From Gammaproteobacteria bacterium (GTDB taxonomy: Bacteria > Pseudomonadota > Gammaproteobacteria > Pseudomonadales > Halieaceae): 64,000 nt of DNA. Below, one piece after another: positions 41,335-49,637 of the stretch. Below the pieces are notes generated by a model. The model saw only the letters and a list, made by a program, of their open reading frames with translations. It was not told the origin of the DNA and did not search any database. The DNA is taken from assembly GCA_024644535.1 (NCBI GenBank), contig JAHEKX010000013.1, forward strand, positions 1 through 64,000, in the 5' to 3' direction. The first letter of the stretch is position 1. Every line of letters starts with the position of its first letter. A program made the translations under genes and the position numbers.

Positions 41335-42618
41335 TTATATACCTTCTTTAAATTCGGCGGCACTAGCTTCCAAGGCTGCTTCCGCTGTTACATGGTCAAA
41401 GCCTTTATCGCTGCGTAGGCTCAGCAAGCCCGCAGAAGCAATCCCCATCATGATAACCGTTGCTATCAAAAAAGGCTCATAGCTGCCGAATTTGTCGTAT
41501 ACCATGCCTGCTGACGTTGGTCCGAAGGCTGTTCCCAGCGAGAGAGCCATTACAAGTACGGCGAATAGGGCACCAAAATTTTTCATACCGAAAAACTTAG
41601 CGGCCAAGTAAGCAATGACGTCTACGTCTGAGCCCAATGTTAAGCCAAACACCGCGGCCGCTATCACTTGATACGTAGTATTACCCGCGTCTGCGATAAG
41701 AAGTGCGCATCCGATAAGTGGCATAGCAAAAGCGATGGCGCCGATGATGTGACCGGGGAAGCGATCAAGCAGAAACCCGGTGCTGAGTCGTCCGATAATA
41801 GAACACACCCCGATGATCGAGGCTATCCCTGCGGCTTGCATCGAAGCCACGCCACTGTCTTTTAATATTGGGACAAAGTGCATCACGATGGCGACAGCGG
41901 TGAAAGCGAAGAAGCTGCTGGCGAGTAACAATTTGACCATGGGGCCTGACGTGATGCCTTGTTTAAAAGTGAGCCCCGGCAGCGACTGTTGGTCAATTAC
42001 TGGGGTCGTATCGTTCTTATGTCTATCGTTTGCACCTCTGAAACCGAAAAAGAGAATGGGGAAGACCAGCAATCCCCATCCTATGCCAAGATAGGTGAAC
42101 CCACCACGCCATCCAAACTCACTAATCAGCCAGGTCGCAGCAACGGGGAAAACTGAGATGGCGACTGAGGCACCTGACAGTGTGACGGCTAGAGCCATAC
42201 CGCGCGATGCATCGAACCGACTATTGACTGCGCTGGTCCAGACCGTTGTTTGAGTGGCCACCATGGCGATTGCAATTACGCCCCACAAAAGAATCCAATT
42301 CGCTTGTGAGCCCGTGGCTGTCCCCAGCAATGCGTAGCTGGCGCAGACCAAAACGACGCCAAATAAGCCCACTTTCCGGGGCCCGCTTCGATCCACGAGA
42401 AAGCCTAAAGGGATTGAAAATAAAGACGTTAACAGCGCAGCGGTTGACACTCCCATAGACACTTGAGCGCGGGACCAGTTAAATGCTTCTTGGAGTGGTT
42501 CGAAGAACGGGCCCATTGAATATACGAACAGCGTTGAGGTTGCATAGCCTAGGGCAGCGGTTAGAGGAAGAAACCAGTATGCTTGCCATTCCTGCAGTTT
42601 GGTGAGTTGCGCGGCCAT
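41335..42618 (-). CDS. MFS transporter (OFA/monocarboxylate porter-like)
   Basis: Integral membrane protein of 427 aa with about 12 hydrophobic segments. Helix 1 begins YWFLPLTAALGYATSTLFVYS; GFLVDRSGPRKVGLFG is the MFS motif A and GFLLDRFPGHIIGAIA its repeat in the second half. The layout is that of oxalate/formate and monocarboxylate (MCT-like) porters. The start at 42618 follows AAGGACATTAAG; the frame extends to 42696 without an RBS. It is divergent from the GntR gene, which probably controls it. Likely importer of the substrate acid. Confidence 0.8.
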   Translation of the reverse strand: MAAQLTKLQEWQAYWFLPLTAALGYATSTLFVYSMGPFFEPLQEAFNWSRAQVSMGVSTAALLTSLFSIPLGFLVDRSGPRKVGLFGVVLVCASYALLGTATGSQANWILLWGVIAIAMVATQTTVWTSAVNSRFDASRGMALAVTLSGASVAISVFPVAATWLISEFGWRGGFTYLGIGWGLLVFPILFFGFRGANDRHKNDTTPVIDQQSLPGLTFKQGITSGPMVKLLLASSFFAFTAVAIVMHFVPILKDSGVASMQAAGIASIIGVCSIIGRLSTGFLLDRFPGHIIGAIAFAMPLIGCALLIADAGNTTYQVIAAAVFGLTLGSDVDVIAYLAAKFFGMKNFGALFAVLVMALSLGTAFGPTSAGMVYDKFGSYEPFLIATVIMMGIASAGLLSLRSDKGFDHVTAEAALEASAAEFKEGI

Positions 42619-42700
42619 CTTAATGTCCTTTTGCATAGTTATTTGTGACGTTATTACGCAATTTGGGACATAAAAAATCAAGTTGTTTGCCGGCAATTAT

Positions 42701-42716
42701 AGATTGGTACGGACAA
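42701..42716. promoter_or_regulatory. Candidate GntR operator region
   Basis: GGTACGGACAA in the divergent gap before GntR contains, on the other strand, TTGTCCGTAC (42707-42716), identical to a site at 32470-32479. It is weakly palindromic, as expected of HutC-type GntR sites. Confidence 0.35.
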
Positions 42717-42737
42717 GTCTTGCGAGAATGAGACATT

Positions 42738-43502
42738 ATGTTGAATGACTCAGACAAACAAGCACAAAAGCAGCAGAAAGCCTCACTGTATGCAAAGGTT
42801 GCTGACGCGTTGCGCCATGAAATTAATGAAGGCCGTCACCCAGTCGGTGGCCTGCTTGACACCGAGGCAGAGCTTGCAAGACGCTTCCAGGTGAGTCGAC
42901 ATACGGTACGCGAGGCACTAAGACTGTTACGTGATGATGGGTTAGTGAGCTCTCGGCGCGGTTCAGGAACCAGGGTGATGTCGCCCCTGGTCAATGCGCG
43001 GGACTCGCATCAAGTCATGTCTATTAACGATCTTGTTATGTTCTCGGGCGATACGACATTCGCCATCGAGACTTCAGAAGTGGTCAAGCTTAGTCAGGAG
43101 TCCGCTAGCTTACTGGGGTTAGAGGCCGGGCAAGAGTGGCTGCAGATCAGTGGTCTTCGGTATCGAAAAGGCGAGAGCTTACCTATGGGCTGGTCGAGTT
43201 ATTATATTCCCCATGAGTACGCTCATATCGCGAGGTTGATACACCGAGCCACTGGTCCAGTGTTTGTATTGATGGAGGATTTTACAGGCTATAAAGTCAC
43301 CGAAGTTCAGCAAAAGATATCGGCTTCGGCGATGCCGAGACACTTGGCCGAGAGTTTACAGACCGATCTTTCAGTCGCAGCGCTGATGGTCAGACGAACC
43401 TACCTTACCGAAGAGAGCAAAGTCTTGCAGGTCACACTTAATATCCACCCTGCAGATCGATTCCAGCACGCTATGACAATGCGTCGCGTAAGAAAAGGCT
43501 GA
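42738..43502 (+). CDS. GntR family regulator, HutC/UTRA subfamily
   Basis: Regulator of 254 aa. The N-terminal winged helix reads LYAKVADALRHEINEGRHPVG then ELARRFQVSRHTVREALRLL and GLVSSRRGSGTRV, the exact GntR pattern; the C-terminal part (about 90-250) is an UTRA ligand-binding domain ending with VRRTYLTEESKVLQVTLNIH. It is divergent from the MFS importer, so it probably represses import until an acid or intermediate is bound. The site at 42707-42716 is a candidate operator. Confidence 0.85.
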   Translation: MLNDSDKQAQKQQKASLYAKVADALRHEINEGRHPVGGLLDTEAELARRFQVSRHTVREALRLLRDDGLVSSRRGSGTRVMSPLVNARDSHQVMSINDLVMFSGDTTFAIETSEVVKLSQESASLLGLEAGQEWLQISGLRYRKGESLPMGWSSYYIPHEYAHIARLIHRATGPVFVLMEDFTGYKVTEVQQKISASAMPRHLAESLQTDLSVAALMVRRTYLTEESKVLQVTLNIHPADRFQHAMTMRRVRKG

Positions 43503-43582
43503 GGGGTGCATGTGTTTCAGGTTTCTTTCAGCTTTGTATGTTCCACTAAGCGGGAAGTGCAATCTTAGATTTTTGAGGTCCT

Positions 43583-44860
43583 ATGGGAAAGTTGAGTAAG
43601 TCCATAGCATTAATGCTTGCAGTGGGCTTGGCCGCAAGCTTGGCCTTGATGTTTGTTTTGGGGCAAAGCGCGCCCGAACGGCAAGGCCTCTCTCTCAGCT
43701 CGTTCCCCTCAGCTTCCGCCGAACAGGGGCGCTATTTAGCGCGAGCTGGAAATTGCAGTGCTTGTCATACAGCCAGTCCCGAGCAGCCCTATGCGGGAGG
43801 TGTCGCATTTTACTCAGATTTTGGCTTACTTTACTCTACCAACATTACACCGCATAACGATCAGGGTATTGGGGCGTGGTCATTTGCTGATTTTTATCGT
43901 GCAATGAAGCATGGCGAGGGGCCTGAGGGGCGTCATTACTATCCCGCGTTTCCCTACGTAGATTACGCCCAAATTGCCGATAGTGATCTCGCCTCGATAT
44001 TCTTATATCTGCAGACGCTAGAACCCAAAGATATTCGACCACCTGACAATGCCCTGGGGTTCCCGTTCAATATTCGATCATTACTGCGATTTTGGAAGCT
44101 GTTGTTTCACGATGCGAGTGAATTTGAACCCAATTCATCGAAGTCAGCGCAATGGAACCGAGGCGCGTATCTTACTGAAGCGCTAGGGCATTGTGGTGCA
44201 TGTCACTCGCCCCGCAATTTGCTGGGTGCGGAGATAGAGCGCTATGCATTATCCGGTGGTACTCACATGTCTCAAGTGAAATTAGGGGGCTATCGTCTTT
44301 GGTCTGCTCCCAACATAACCGGACACGCGACCGGGCTGAGTAGCTGGACTGAGGAGGATTTGGTCCAATATTTACAAACAGGCAAGAGCCATAAAGCCAT
44401 CGTGCATGGGCCAATGGTAGATGTTGTTATGCAGTCAACGCGGTATCTCAGCCAAGAAGACTTGGCGGCGATGGCTCACTATATCAAAACTTTATCGCCT
44501 ATATCGCAGAATGAAACCGACAATAATCCAAATATTGCTGAGCTAATAGAGGGTGAGGTGATTTACACGGTGCACTGTGGGTCGTGTCATTTATCTTCGG
44601 GTGAGGGTGCCGATGGTCTTGGCGTTTCGCTAGTTAAAAACCCAATAGTCCAGGCCCATGACCCTGCATCGCTTCTGAACGTCATTCTTTACGGACCCGA
44701 TCTACCACAACGTCCTTTTTCGGTTGATCGCAGCAATATGAAAGCTTTTGGTAAAAGACTGTCTGATCATGATATTGCCGTGCTAACGAGCTATTTGCGC
44801 CAAGCGTTCGGGAACCGAGCAGGTCGTGTTACGGAAGCGCAAGTCGCTGCGCAGCGCTAG
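43583..44860 (+). CDS. Exported tri-haem cytochrome c (dehydrogenase electron-acceptor subunit type)
   Basis: Protein of 425 aa with an N-terminal signal/anchor segment (residues ~7-28) and three haem-binding motifs: CSACH (58-62), CGACH (204-208) and CGSCH (332-336). This is the organisation of the cytochrome subunit of membrane-bound alcohol/aldehyde dehydrogenases, which pass electrons to quinone or a terminal oxidase in the periplasm. No PQQ or flavin dehydrogenase partner is adjacent; instead the DUF1592/DUF1552 proteins follow. It may therefore accept electrons from that system. Upstream RBS is TGAGGTCCT. Confidence 0.85.
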   Translation: MGKLSKSIALMLAVGLAASLALMFVLGQSAPERQGLSLSSFPSASAEQGRYLARAGNCSACHTASPEQPYAGGVAFYSDFGLLYSTNITPHNDQGIGAWSFADFYRAMKHGEGPEGRHYYPAFPYVDYAQIADSDLASIFLYLQTLEPKDIRPPDNALGFPFNIRSLLRFWKLLFHDASEFEPNSSKSAQWNRGAYLTEALGHCGACHSPRNLLGAEIERYALSGGTHMSQVKLGGYRLWSAPNITGHATGLSSWTEEDLVQYLQTGKSHKAIVHGPMVDVVMQSTRYLSQEDLAAMAHYIKTLSPISQNETDNNPNIAELIEGEVIYTVHCGSCHLSSGEGADGLGVSLVKNPIVQAHDPASLLNVILYGPDLPQRPFSVDRSNMKAFGKRLSDHDIAVLTSYLRQAFGNRAGRVTEAQVAAQR

Positions 44861-44870
44861 GAGGAGATTC

Positions 44871-45959
44871 ATGATACCAAAATACAAAAAAAGTCGGCCG
44901 CGGTGCCCTTCGTTTTTCGGTCGATGGGGATGCGCAATGCTCACGGTTATGGTGCTCCCGAACATGACCGTCGCGCAGTCAGTGGAAGGTAGGCTTGACT
45001 TCGTCGTTTCCAGCATACGTTACGCACTTACAAACGGTTCCGGAGAGGCCGCTGCCTGCCCCAATGGAGTCTCTCGCCACACGCAGGGTTCGGCAAATAT
45101 GTGTATGACGCCCCAGCGCGGGGGAATCGATACTCATATGAACGTCGTGACCGGAAATATAAAGGTAGAAGGTATTAATCTCGACAATCGGGCAAGCGAT
45201 GAGGACTTTGAGGGTTTTAATGAGGTTCAGGGGGTCGATAATCAGTTTTACCGAGTTGTGGGTTGCACACCCGCTTACCGGCAGGGTGGGCAAGGTAATG
45301 GCTTTGAAACGGAGATGCGTACCGGTGCATGGGGTCTATTGATCAGTGTGAAGGGTGTGGATGATATGGATAACGATGACCATGTTCGCGTAGGTATCTA
45401 CGCCAACTCCGATCCAATATACCTCAGCGCTAAGCGTGACCCTTTACCCTACGCCACTTACGCGATTCATCAGGATACCCAGCTGCATGCCGAAACGGAT
45501 GGTGTTATCCGCAATGGAAAGTTATCGACACGCCCGATTGATTTTAAGTTTTTGAGTACTGTGAATAGTATGTTGGTTCATCGCGTTCTGCGCGATGCCA
45601 GACTGGAGGCTTCAATAAATAAGGACGGAACGATAAGCGGTTATCTCGCCGGTTATTCGCCAGTCGAGGCGGTCTATGACGAAAACTTTGGTTTTCGCAA
45701 CGCGATCACGAAAGACGGATCTTTAGCGCCCGAAAGGTTGCGATCGAGGTCGGCGTATGGCAAATCACTAGTATTAGGCTATAACTGCGAGGGCATGTAT
45801 CAGGCACTGTGGAATCAGGCTGATGGTCACCCAGATGACTTTGGACGTTTTACATCCATTTCGCAACAGTATGTGGTCAAGGGAATACCTGCCTTTATCG
45901 TTAATGTACCAACGGCAAGCTTGAATGAGGAATTAACTCGTTCGGGAGAGCTAAAATGA
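44871..45959 (+). CDS. Exported protein of unknown function beside DUF1592/DUF1552
   Basis: Protein of 362 aa that I do not recognise. A basic N-terminus (KYKKSRPR) followed by a hydrophobic stretch (CAMLTVMVLPNMTVAQS) looks like a Sec signal peptide. The rest is soluble, with an N-terminal Cys pair (ACPNGV...NMCMTP) and a repeated-looking DG/DN-rich middle. The start at 44871 follows a strong AGGAGGAG; an upstream in-frame start at 44826 is inside the cytochrome gene. It overlaps the lipoprotein gene by four bases. It is always expected to act outside the inner membrane in this operon. Confidence 0.65.
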   Translation: MIPKYKKSRPRCPSFFGRWGCAMLTVMVLPNMTVAQSVEGRLDFVVSSIRYALTNGSGEAAACPNGVSRHTQGSANMCMTPQRGGIDTHMNVVTGNIKVEGINLDNRASDEDFEGFNEVQGVDNQFYRVVGCTPAYRQGGQGNGFETEMRTGAWGLLISVKGVDDMDNDDHVRVGIYANSDPIYLSAKRDPLPYATYAIHQDTQLHAETDGVIRNGKLSTRPIDFKFLSTVNSMLVHRVLRDARLEASINKDGTISGYLAGYSPVEAVYDENFGFRNAITKDGSLAPERLRSRSAYGKSLVLGYNCEGMYQALWNQADGHPDDFGRFTSISQQYVVKGIPAFIVNVPTASLNEELTRSGELK

Positions 45960-47635
45960 AGGCAAATCTAATTCTGTCGAACGTTTTGTTGGGTAAGTTT
46001 GCGGTTTTGACCTTGTTAGTCGGCTTGGTTGCAGGTTGTAACGAGTTGTCCAAAGATACTGCGGAGCCCGACCCCGTTGGTGGGCCGGCGCTGGTGCGGG
46101 TCTTAACAGAGTCGCAGTATCGAGCAACCATAAGAGATATTTTTGGTGAGGATGTGCCCGTTAATGGGCGATTCAATAAGCCAATTAGAAGTCATGGTTT
46201 GAACGCCGTTGGGTCTAGCGAAGCTGGGTTCTCCCCTGCTGCTCTCGAGCAATATGTCATATCGGCACTGGGTATAGCCGAGCACCTCGTCGATGAGGGT
46301 CGGTTTAATGAATTAACGCCATGTGATTTGCCTGCCGGGGAAGTGGTAAACGAACGTTGTCTACGCGAATTTGTTTCGGAAGTAGGTTATCGACTGTTTC
46401 GGCGGCCGGTTTCAGATGAGCAACTGGCGCGGTTTGTATCTCAGGCACAATTCGCTCAAGCCACATTGGCTAGCCCTTACGCCGGCTTGCGGTATGCACT
46501 CGTATCGATGCTCACAGCACCTGAGTTTTTATTGCGCGTTGAGCGGGTAGAACCACGGTCGCACCGTGACGATCTGGCGGAGTTAGATGCGTATTCAAAG
46601 GCTGAGCGATTGAGTTTTTTTCTTGCGAATACCTCACCTGATCAAGCGCTGCTGGAGGCTGCCGCTAAGGGCGCACTCGATATTCCTGAAAAGCTATCGC
46701 AGCACGTAGAGCGGCTACTCGATGCGCCGACACTCGATGCGGCAGTACGCGCATTTTTTAGTGACATGCTGGGTTTTGGGGCATTTGATGAGCTTGTGAA
46801 AGATCTCGACCTTTATCCTGCGTATAACACTACTGTTGCGCTAGACGCTCAAGAGCAGACATTGCGAGATATCGTTCGCCATTTGATAAAGCAGAATGGG
46901 GATTACCGCGATTTGTTCACTCTGCGAACCACTGAGTTGACCCGACCTTTAGGTGTGGTTTATCGACTTCCAGTTGCATCGCGAAACGGGTGGGAGTTGA
47001 CGAAGTTTCAAGAGCCTAATCGCTTGGGAATACAAAGCCACCTATCGTTTTTAGCATTGCATTCTCATCCGGGCCGTTCGTCCCCGACTTTACGCGGCGC
47101 CTCTATTCGCGAGATATTTCTGTGTCAGGAAGTGCCTGACCCACCGGCTGATGTCGACTTTAGCGCGGTGCAAAGTGCCCCAACTGACACTATTAAAACA
47201 GGGCGCGACCGACTGCAGATGCACAATAACGAGCCTTCCTGTTCGGGATGCCACAAAATTATGGATCCGCCCGGTTTGGTGCTTGAAAACTTCGATGGAA
47301 TTGGTCAATTCCGTCAAACTGAAAGCGGTGCTGTTATTGATGCCAGTGGGGATCTCGACGGAGTGACATACCAAGACCACCAAGGGTTTGCTCAGGCGCT
47401 CCGAAACCACCGTGAAGCGCCACGCTGTGTGGTAGAGAAGATGTATCGTTACGCAATAGGGCGTGACACGGTCTGGAAAGAGCGGTATTACATGGATTAT
47501 TTAATTAAGTCATTCGAAGAGCAGGGCTATCGCATTACCGAGTTAATGCGAAGCATTGCGCTCAGTGAAAACTTTTTTAGTATTGCAAATCCGGCTGTTG
47601 CAGAGTTTGCTGGCCAGGAAGAGGAGTCGTTATGA
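45956..47635 (+). CDS. DUF1592/DUF1588/DUF1585 family haem lipoprotein
   Basis: Lipoprotein of 559 aa: signal peptide with lipobox LVAGC, lipidated Cys28. Residues from RVLTESQYRATIRDIFG fit DUF1587; the middle (ALVSMLTAPEFLLRVE) fits DUF1595/DUF1592; PSCSGCHKIMDPPGLVLENFDGIGQ is DUF1588 and holds a haem motif, C429-x2-C432-H433; the end (MYRYAIGRDT, then ELMRSIALSENFF) fits DUF1585. These Planctomycete- and myxobacteria-typical proteins are of unknown function. It overlaps the neighbours on both sides by four bases. Adjacent DUF1552 and cytochrome genes imply an extracytoplasmic redox complex. Confidence 0.85.
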   Translation: MKANLILSNVLLGKFAVLTLLVGLVAGCNELSKDTAEPDPVGGPALVRVLTESQYRATIRDIFGEDVPVNGRFNKPIRSHGLNAVGSSEAGFSPAALEQYVISALGIAEHLVDEGRFNELTPCDLPAGEVVNERCLREFVSEVGYRLFRRPVSDEQLARFVSQAQFAQATLASPYAGLRYALVSMLTAPEFLLRVERVEPRSHRDDLAELDAYSKAERLSFFLANTSPDQALLEAAAKGALDIPEKLSQHVERLLDAPTLDAAVRAFFSDMLGFGAFDELVKDLDLYPAYNTTVALDAQEQTLRDIVRHLIKQNGDYRDLFTLRTTELTRPLGVVYRLPVASRNGWELTKFQEPNRLGIQSHLSFLALHSHPGRSSPTLRGASIREIFLCQEVPDPPADVDFSAVQSAPTDTIKTGRDRLQMHNNEPSCSGCHKIMDPPGLVLENFDGIGQFRQTESGAVIDASGDLDGVTYQDHQGFAQALRNHREAPRCVVEKMYRYAIGRDTVWKERYYMDYLIKSFEEQGYRITELMRSIALSENFFSIANPAVAEFAGQEEESL

Positions 47636-48963
47636 AAAAACTGAACAGGCGAGGATTTCTTCGAGGAACACTTAATGGTCTAACACTTGGTGTGGCGCTG
47701 CCGGTTTTAGATTGTTTTTTGACTGATAGCGGCAAGGCTTTTGCTGATACCGGTGCACGCATTCCCACGCGATTTGGTACTTGGATTTGGGGTTGCGGCC
47801 ACATTCCTGAGCTATGGATTCCCTCATCTCAAGGGCATAATTACGAGATGCCGCCCCACCTTGCGTCACTGCAGCCGTATCGGCATAAGTTGGCGGTTTT
47901 GTCGGGGTTTGACGTAAAGCTCGACGGTGTGCCAAATAAACCGCACGTTACAGGTTGCCTTGGTTTACGGACGGGAGTACCGGTACCTAACACGACGGTA
48001 AAGGCTCCGACTTTAGATGTTTTGATTGCCGACGTTATTGGCGCTCAAACAAGATTTCGGTCAATCGAGTTAAGTACTTCTGGCGCAAAAAAATCCTATT
48101 CCTATCGTGGGCCTGATTCTCCGAACCCCAGTGAAATTTCCCCCATGGATCTCTATCAAAGATTGTTTGTGGATGGTTTTCAGAACCCCAATAATAGAAG
48201 CTTTAAGCCTGACCCGGAATTTATGGTGCAAAAAAGCGTTTTGTCGGGTGTGCAGGAGGAGCGCAGGCGGTTGCTGAAGTTGGTAGGTACGGGTGATCGC
48301 GCTAGGCTAGATGAATACTTCACTTCCATACGCGAAATTGAGCAGAAATTGGCCTTTCAGCTTGAGCCACCGGCGCCGGTGGAAGGTTTTTCGCTGCCCG
48401 GCGCGCCGGAAGCTTGGAGTAATGATCCGACAATGGAAAATGTGATGGCAAAGCATAAAGTGATGGCAGAACTTCTTGCACGAGCACTGCAGTCACAGCA
48501 GACCCATGTTTTTAATGTCCTGCTGTCAGATACAGCGTCCAATTTGAGGCGGCCAGGAACAACATCGACATATCACACCTTGACGCATGAAGAGCCCGAG
48601 GATTTAGTCTTAGGCTATCAGCGCGAAGTTGCCTGGTTTGCTGAGCAGAGTATGTTTGCATGGCGAGATTTTGTTGCCGCACTGGATTCCATTCCTGAAG
48701 GTAATGGTACCTTGCTTGATAATTGTATCGTGCTGGCGCACTCGGATTGCTCAGTTGCGAAGTCGCACGCTGTAGATGGTATTCCCATGATGATAGCAGG
48801 TACAGGTGGCGGTCGAATCAAAACAGGTTTCCATTTGGCGGGTAATGCAGATCCCATAACCCGGGTTGGTCTAACACTTCAGCAGGTAATGGGTGTTCAG
48901 ACATCGACTTGGGGTACCATGTCGATGCAAACGAACCGAGCCGTTACTGACTTGTTAGTCTAG
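47632..48963 (+). CDS. DUF1552 family Tat-exported protein
   Basis: Protein of 443 aa with a twin-arginine signal (NRRGFLRGTL) followed by a hydrophobic stretch (GLTLGVALPVLDCFL), so it is exported folded and may bind a cofactor or metal. The body, from ARIPTRFGTWIWGCGH to CIVLAHSDCSVAKSHAVDGIP, matches the DUF1552 family, which regularly sits next to DUF1592-type genes. It overlaps the lipoprotein stop by four bases and is 17 bp from the response regulator. Biochemical function is unknown to me. Confidence 0.85.
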   Translation: MKKLNRRGFLRGTLNGLTLGVALPVLDCFLTDSGKAFADTGARIPTRFGTWIWGCGHIPELWIPSSQGHNYEMPPHLASLQPYRHKLAVLSGFDVKLDGVPNKPHVTGCLGLRTGVPVPNTTVKAPTLDVLIADVIGAQTRFRSIELSTSGAKKSYSYRGPDSPNPSEISPMDLYQRLFVDGFQNPNNRSFKPDPEFMVQKSVLSGVQEERRRLLKLVGTGDRARLDEYFTSIREIEQKLAFQLEPPAPVEGFSLPGAPEAWSNDPTMENVMAKHKVMAELLARALQSQQTHVFNVLLSDTASNLRRPGTTSTYHTLTHEEPEDLVLGYQREVAWFAEQSMFAWRDFVAALDSIPEGNGTLLDNCIVLAHSDCSVAKSHAVDGIPMMIAGTGGGRIKTGFHLAGNADPITRVGLTLQQVMGVQTSTWGTMSMQTNRAVTDLLV

Positions 48964-48980
48964 CTGGACTTTTACAATCG

Positions 48981-49637
48981 ATGCGCGTGTTATTGGTTGA
49001 GGACGATTTACTGCTAGGAGAAACCATCAGTGATGCATTGACCGCTGAGGGTTACGTTGTCGATTGGGTTGTGCGCGGCGACGCGGCGCGTGACCCGTTG
49101 CGCAGTGACTTTTTTGACCTTGTGGTAATGGATAATCGGATGCCGGGAAAATCGGGTCTGCACATTCTTACCGAGTTACGCGAATCCCAGAATCCCGTTC
49201 CCGTACTGATGTTAAGCGCTTGCGATAGCTTGCAAGATAAGGTTGCAGGTCTTGATGCAGGTGCTGATGACTATCTGACTAAACCATTTGACATGGATGA
49301 GCTGTTTGCAAGGGTTCGTTCTTTGTTGCGACGCCACGGGCTTAAGACACCAATGTTATCAGCGGGTTCGTTGACTTTGGATGTTTCCTCTAGGCAAGTG
49401 TTTTTTGATCAAATGCCAGTGCCCGACCTTACGGCAAAAGAAATTGCCATTCTAGAAGTGCTGCTTCGCAATCAACCGCGATTTGTTGCGAAACATCGAT
49501 TACTGGAAAGTAGTTCGAGTTGGGATGATGAAATTACCCTCAATACCATCGAGGTTTACATATCACGTCTTCGTAAACGGTTTGGAGCCAATATTATCCA
49601 GACTATGCGTGGCGTTGGCTACCGGATAGCCGTGTGA
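48981..49637 (+). CDS. OmpR/QseB-like response regulator
   Basis: Response regulator of 218 aa. The receiver domain has the acidic pair ED near residue 7-8, phosphorylation site Asp51 (VVMDNRMPG), Thr/Ser at SACD, and Lys101 (YLTKPFD). The C-terminal winged helix ends with NTIEVYISRLRKRFG and IQTMRGVGYRI, the OmpR-type DNA-binding signature. It overlaps the sensor kinase gene by four bases (GTGA) and sits 17 bp after the DUF1552 gene, so it probably controls the cytochrome/DUF1592/DUF1552 operon. Confidence 0.9.
   Translation: MRVLLVEDDLLLGETISDALTAEGYVVDWVVRGDAARDPLRSDFFDLVVMDNRMPGKSGLHILTELRESQNPVPVLMLSACDSLQDKVAGLDAGADDYLTKPFDMDELFARVRSLLRRHGLKTPMLSAGSLTLDVSSRQVFFDQMPVPDLTAKEIAILEVLLRNQPRFVAKHRLLESSSSWDDEITLNTIEVYISRLRKRFGANIIQTMRGVGYRIAV

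Noticed and set aside
45956-47635. DUF1592 protein as a truncated or broken gene
   Set aside because: All four family segments and the lipobox are present in one frame; no stop or frameshift is visible.
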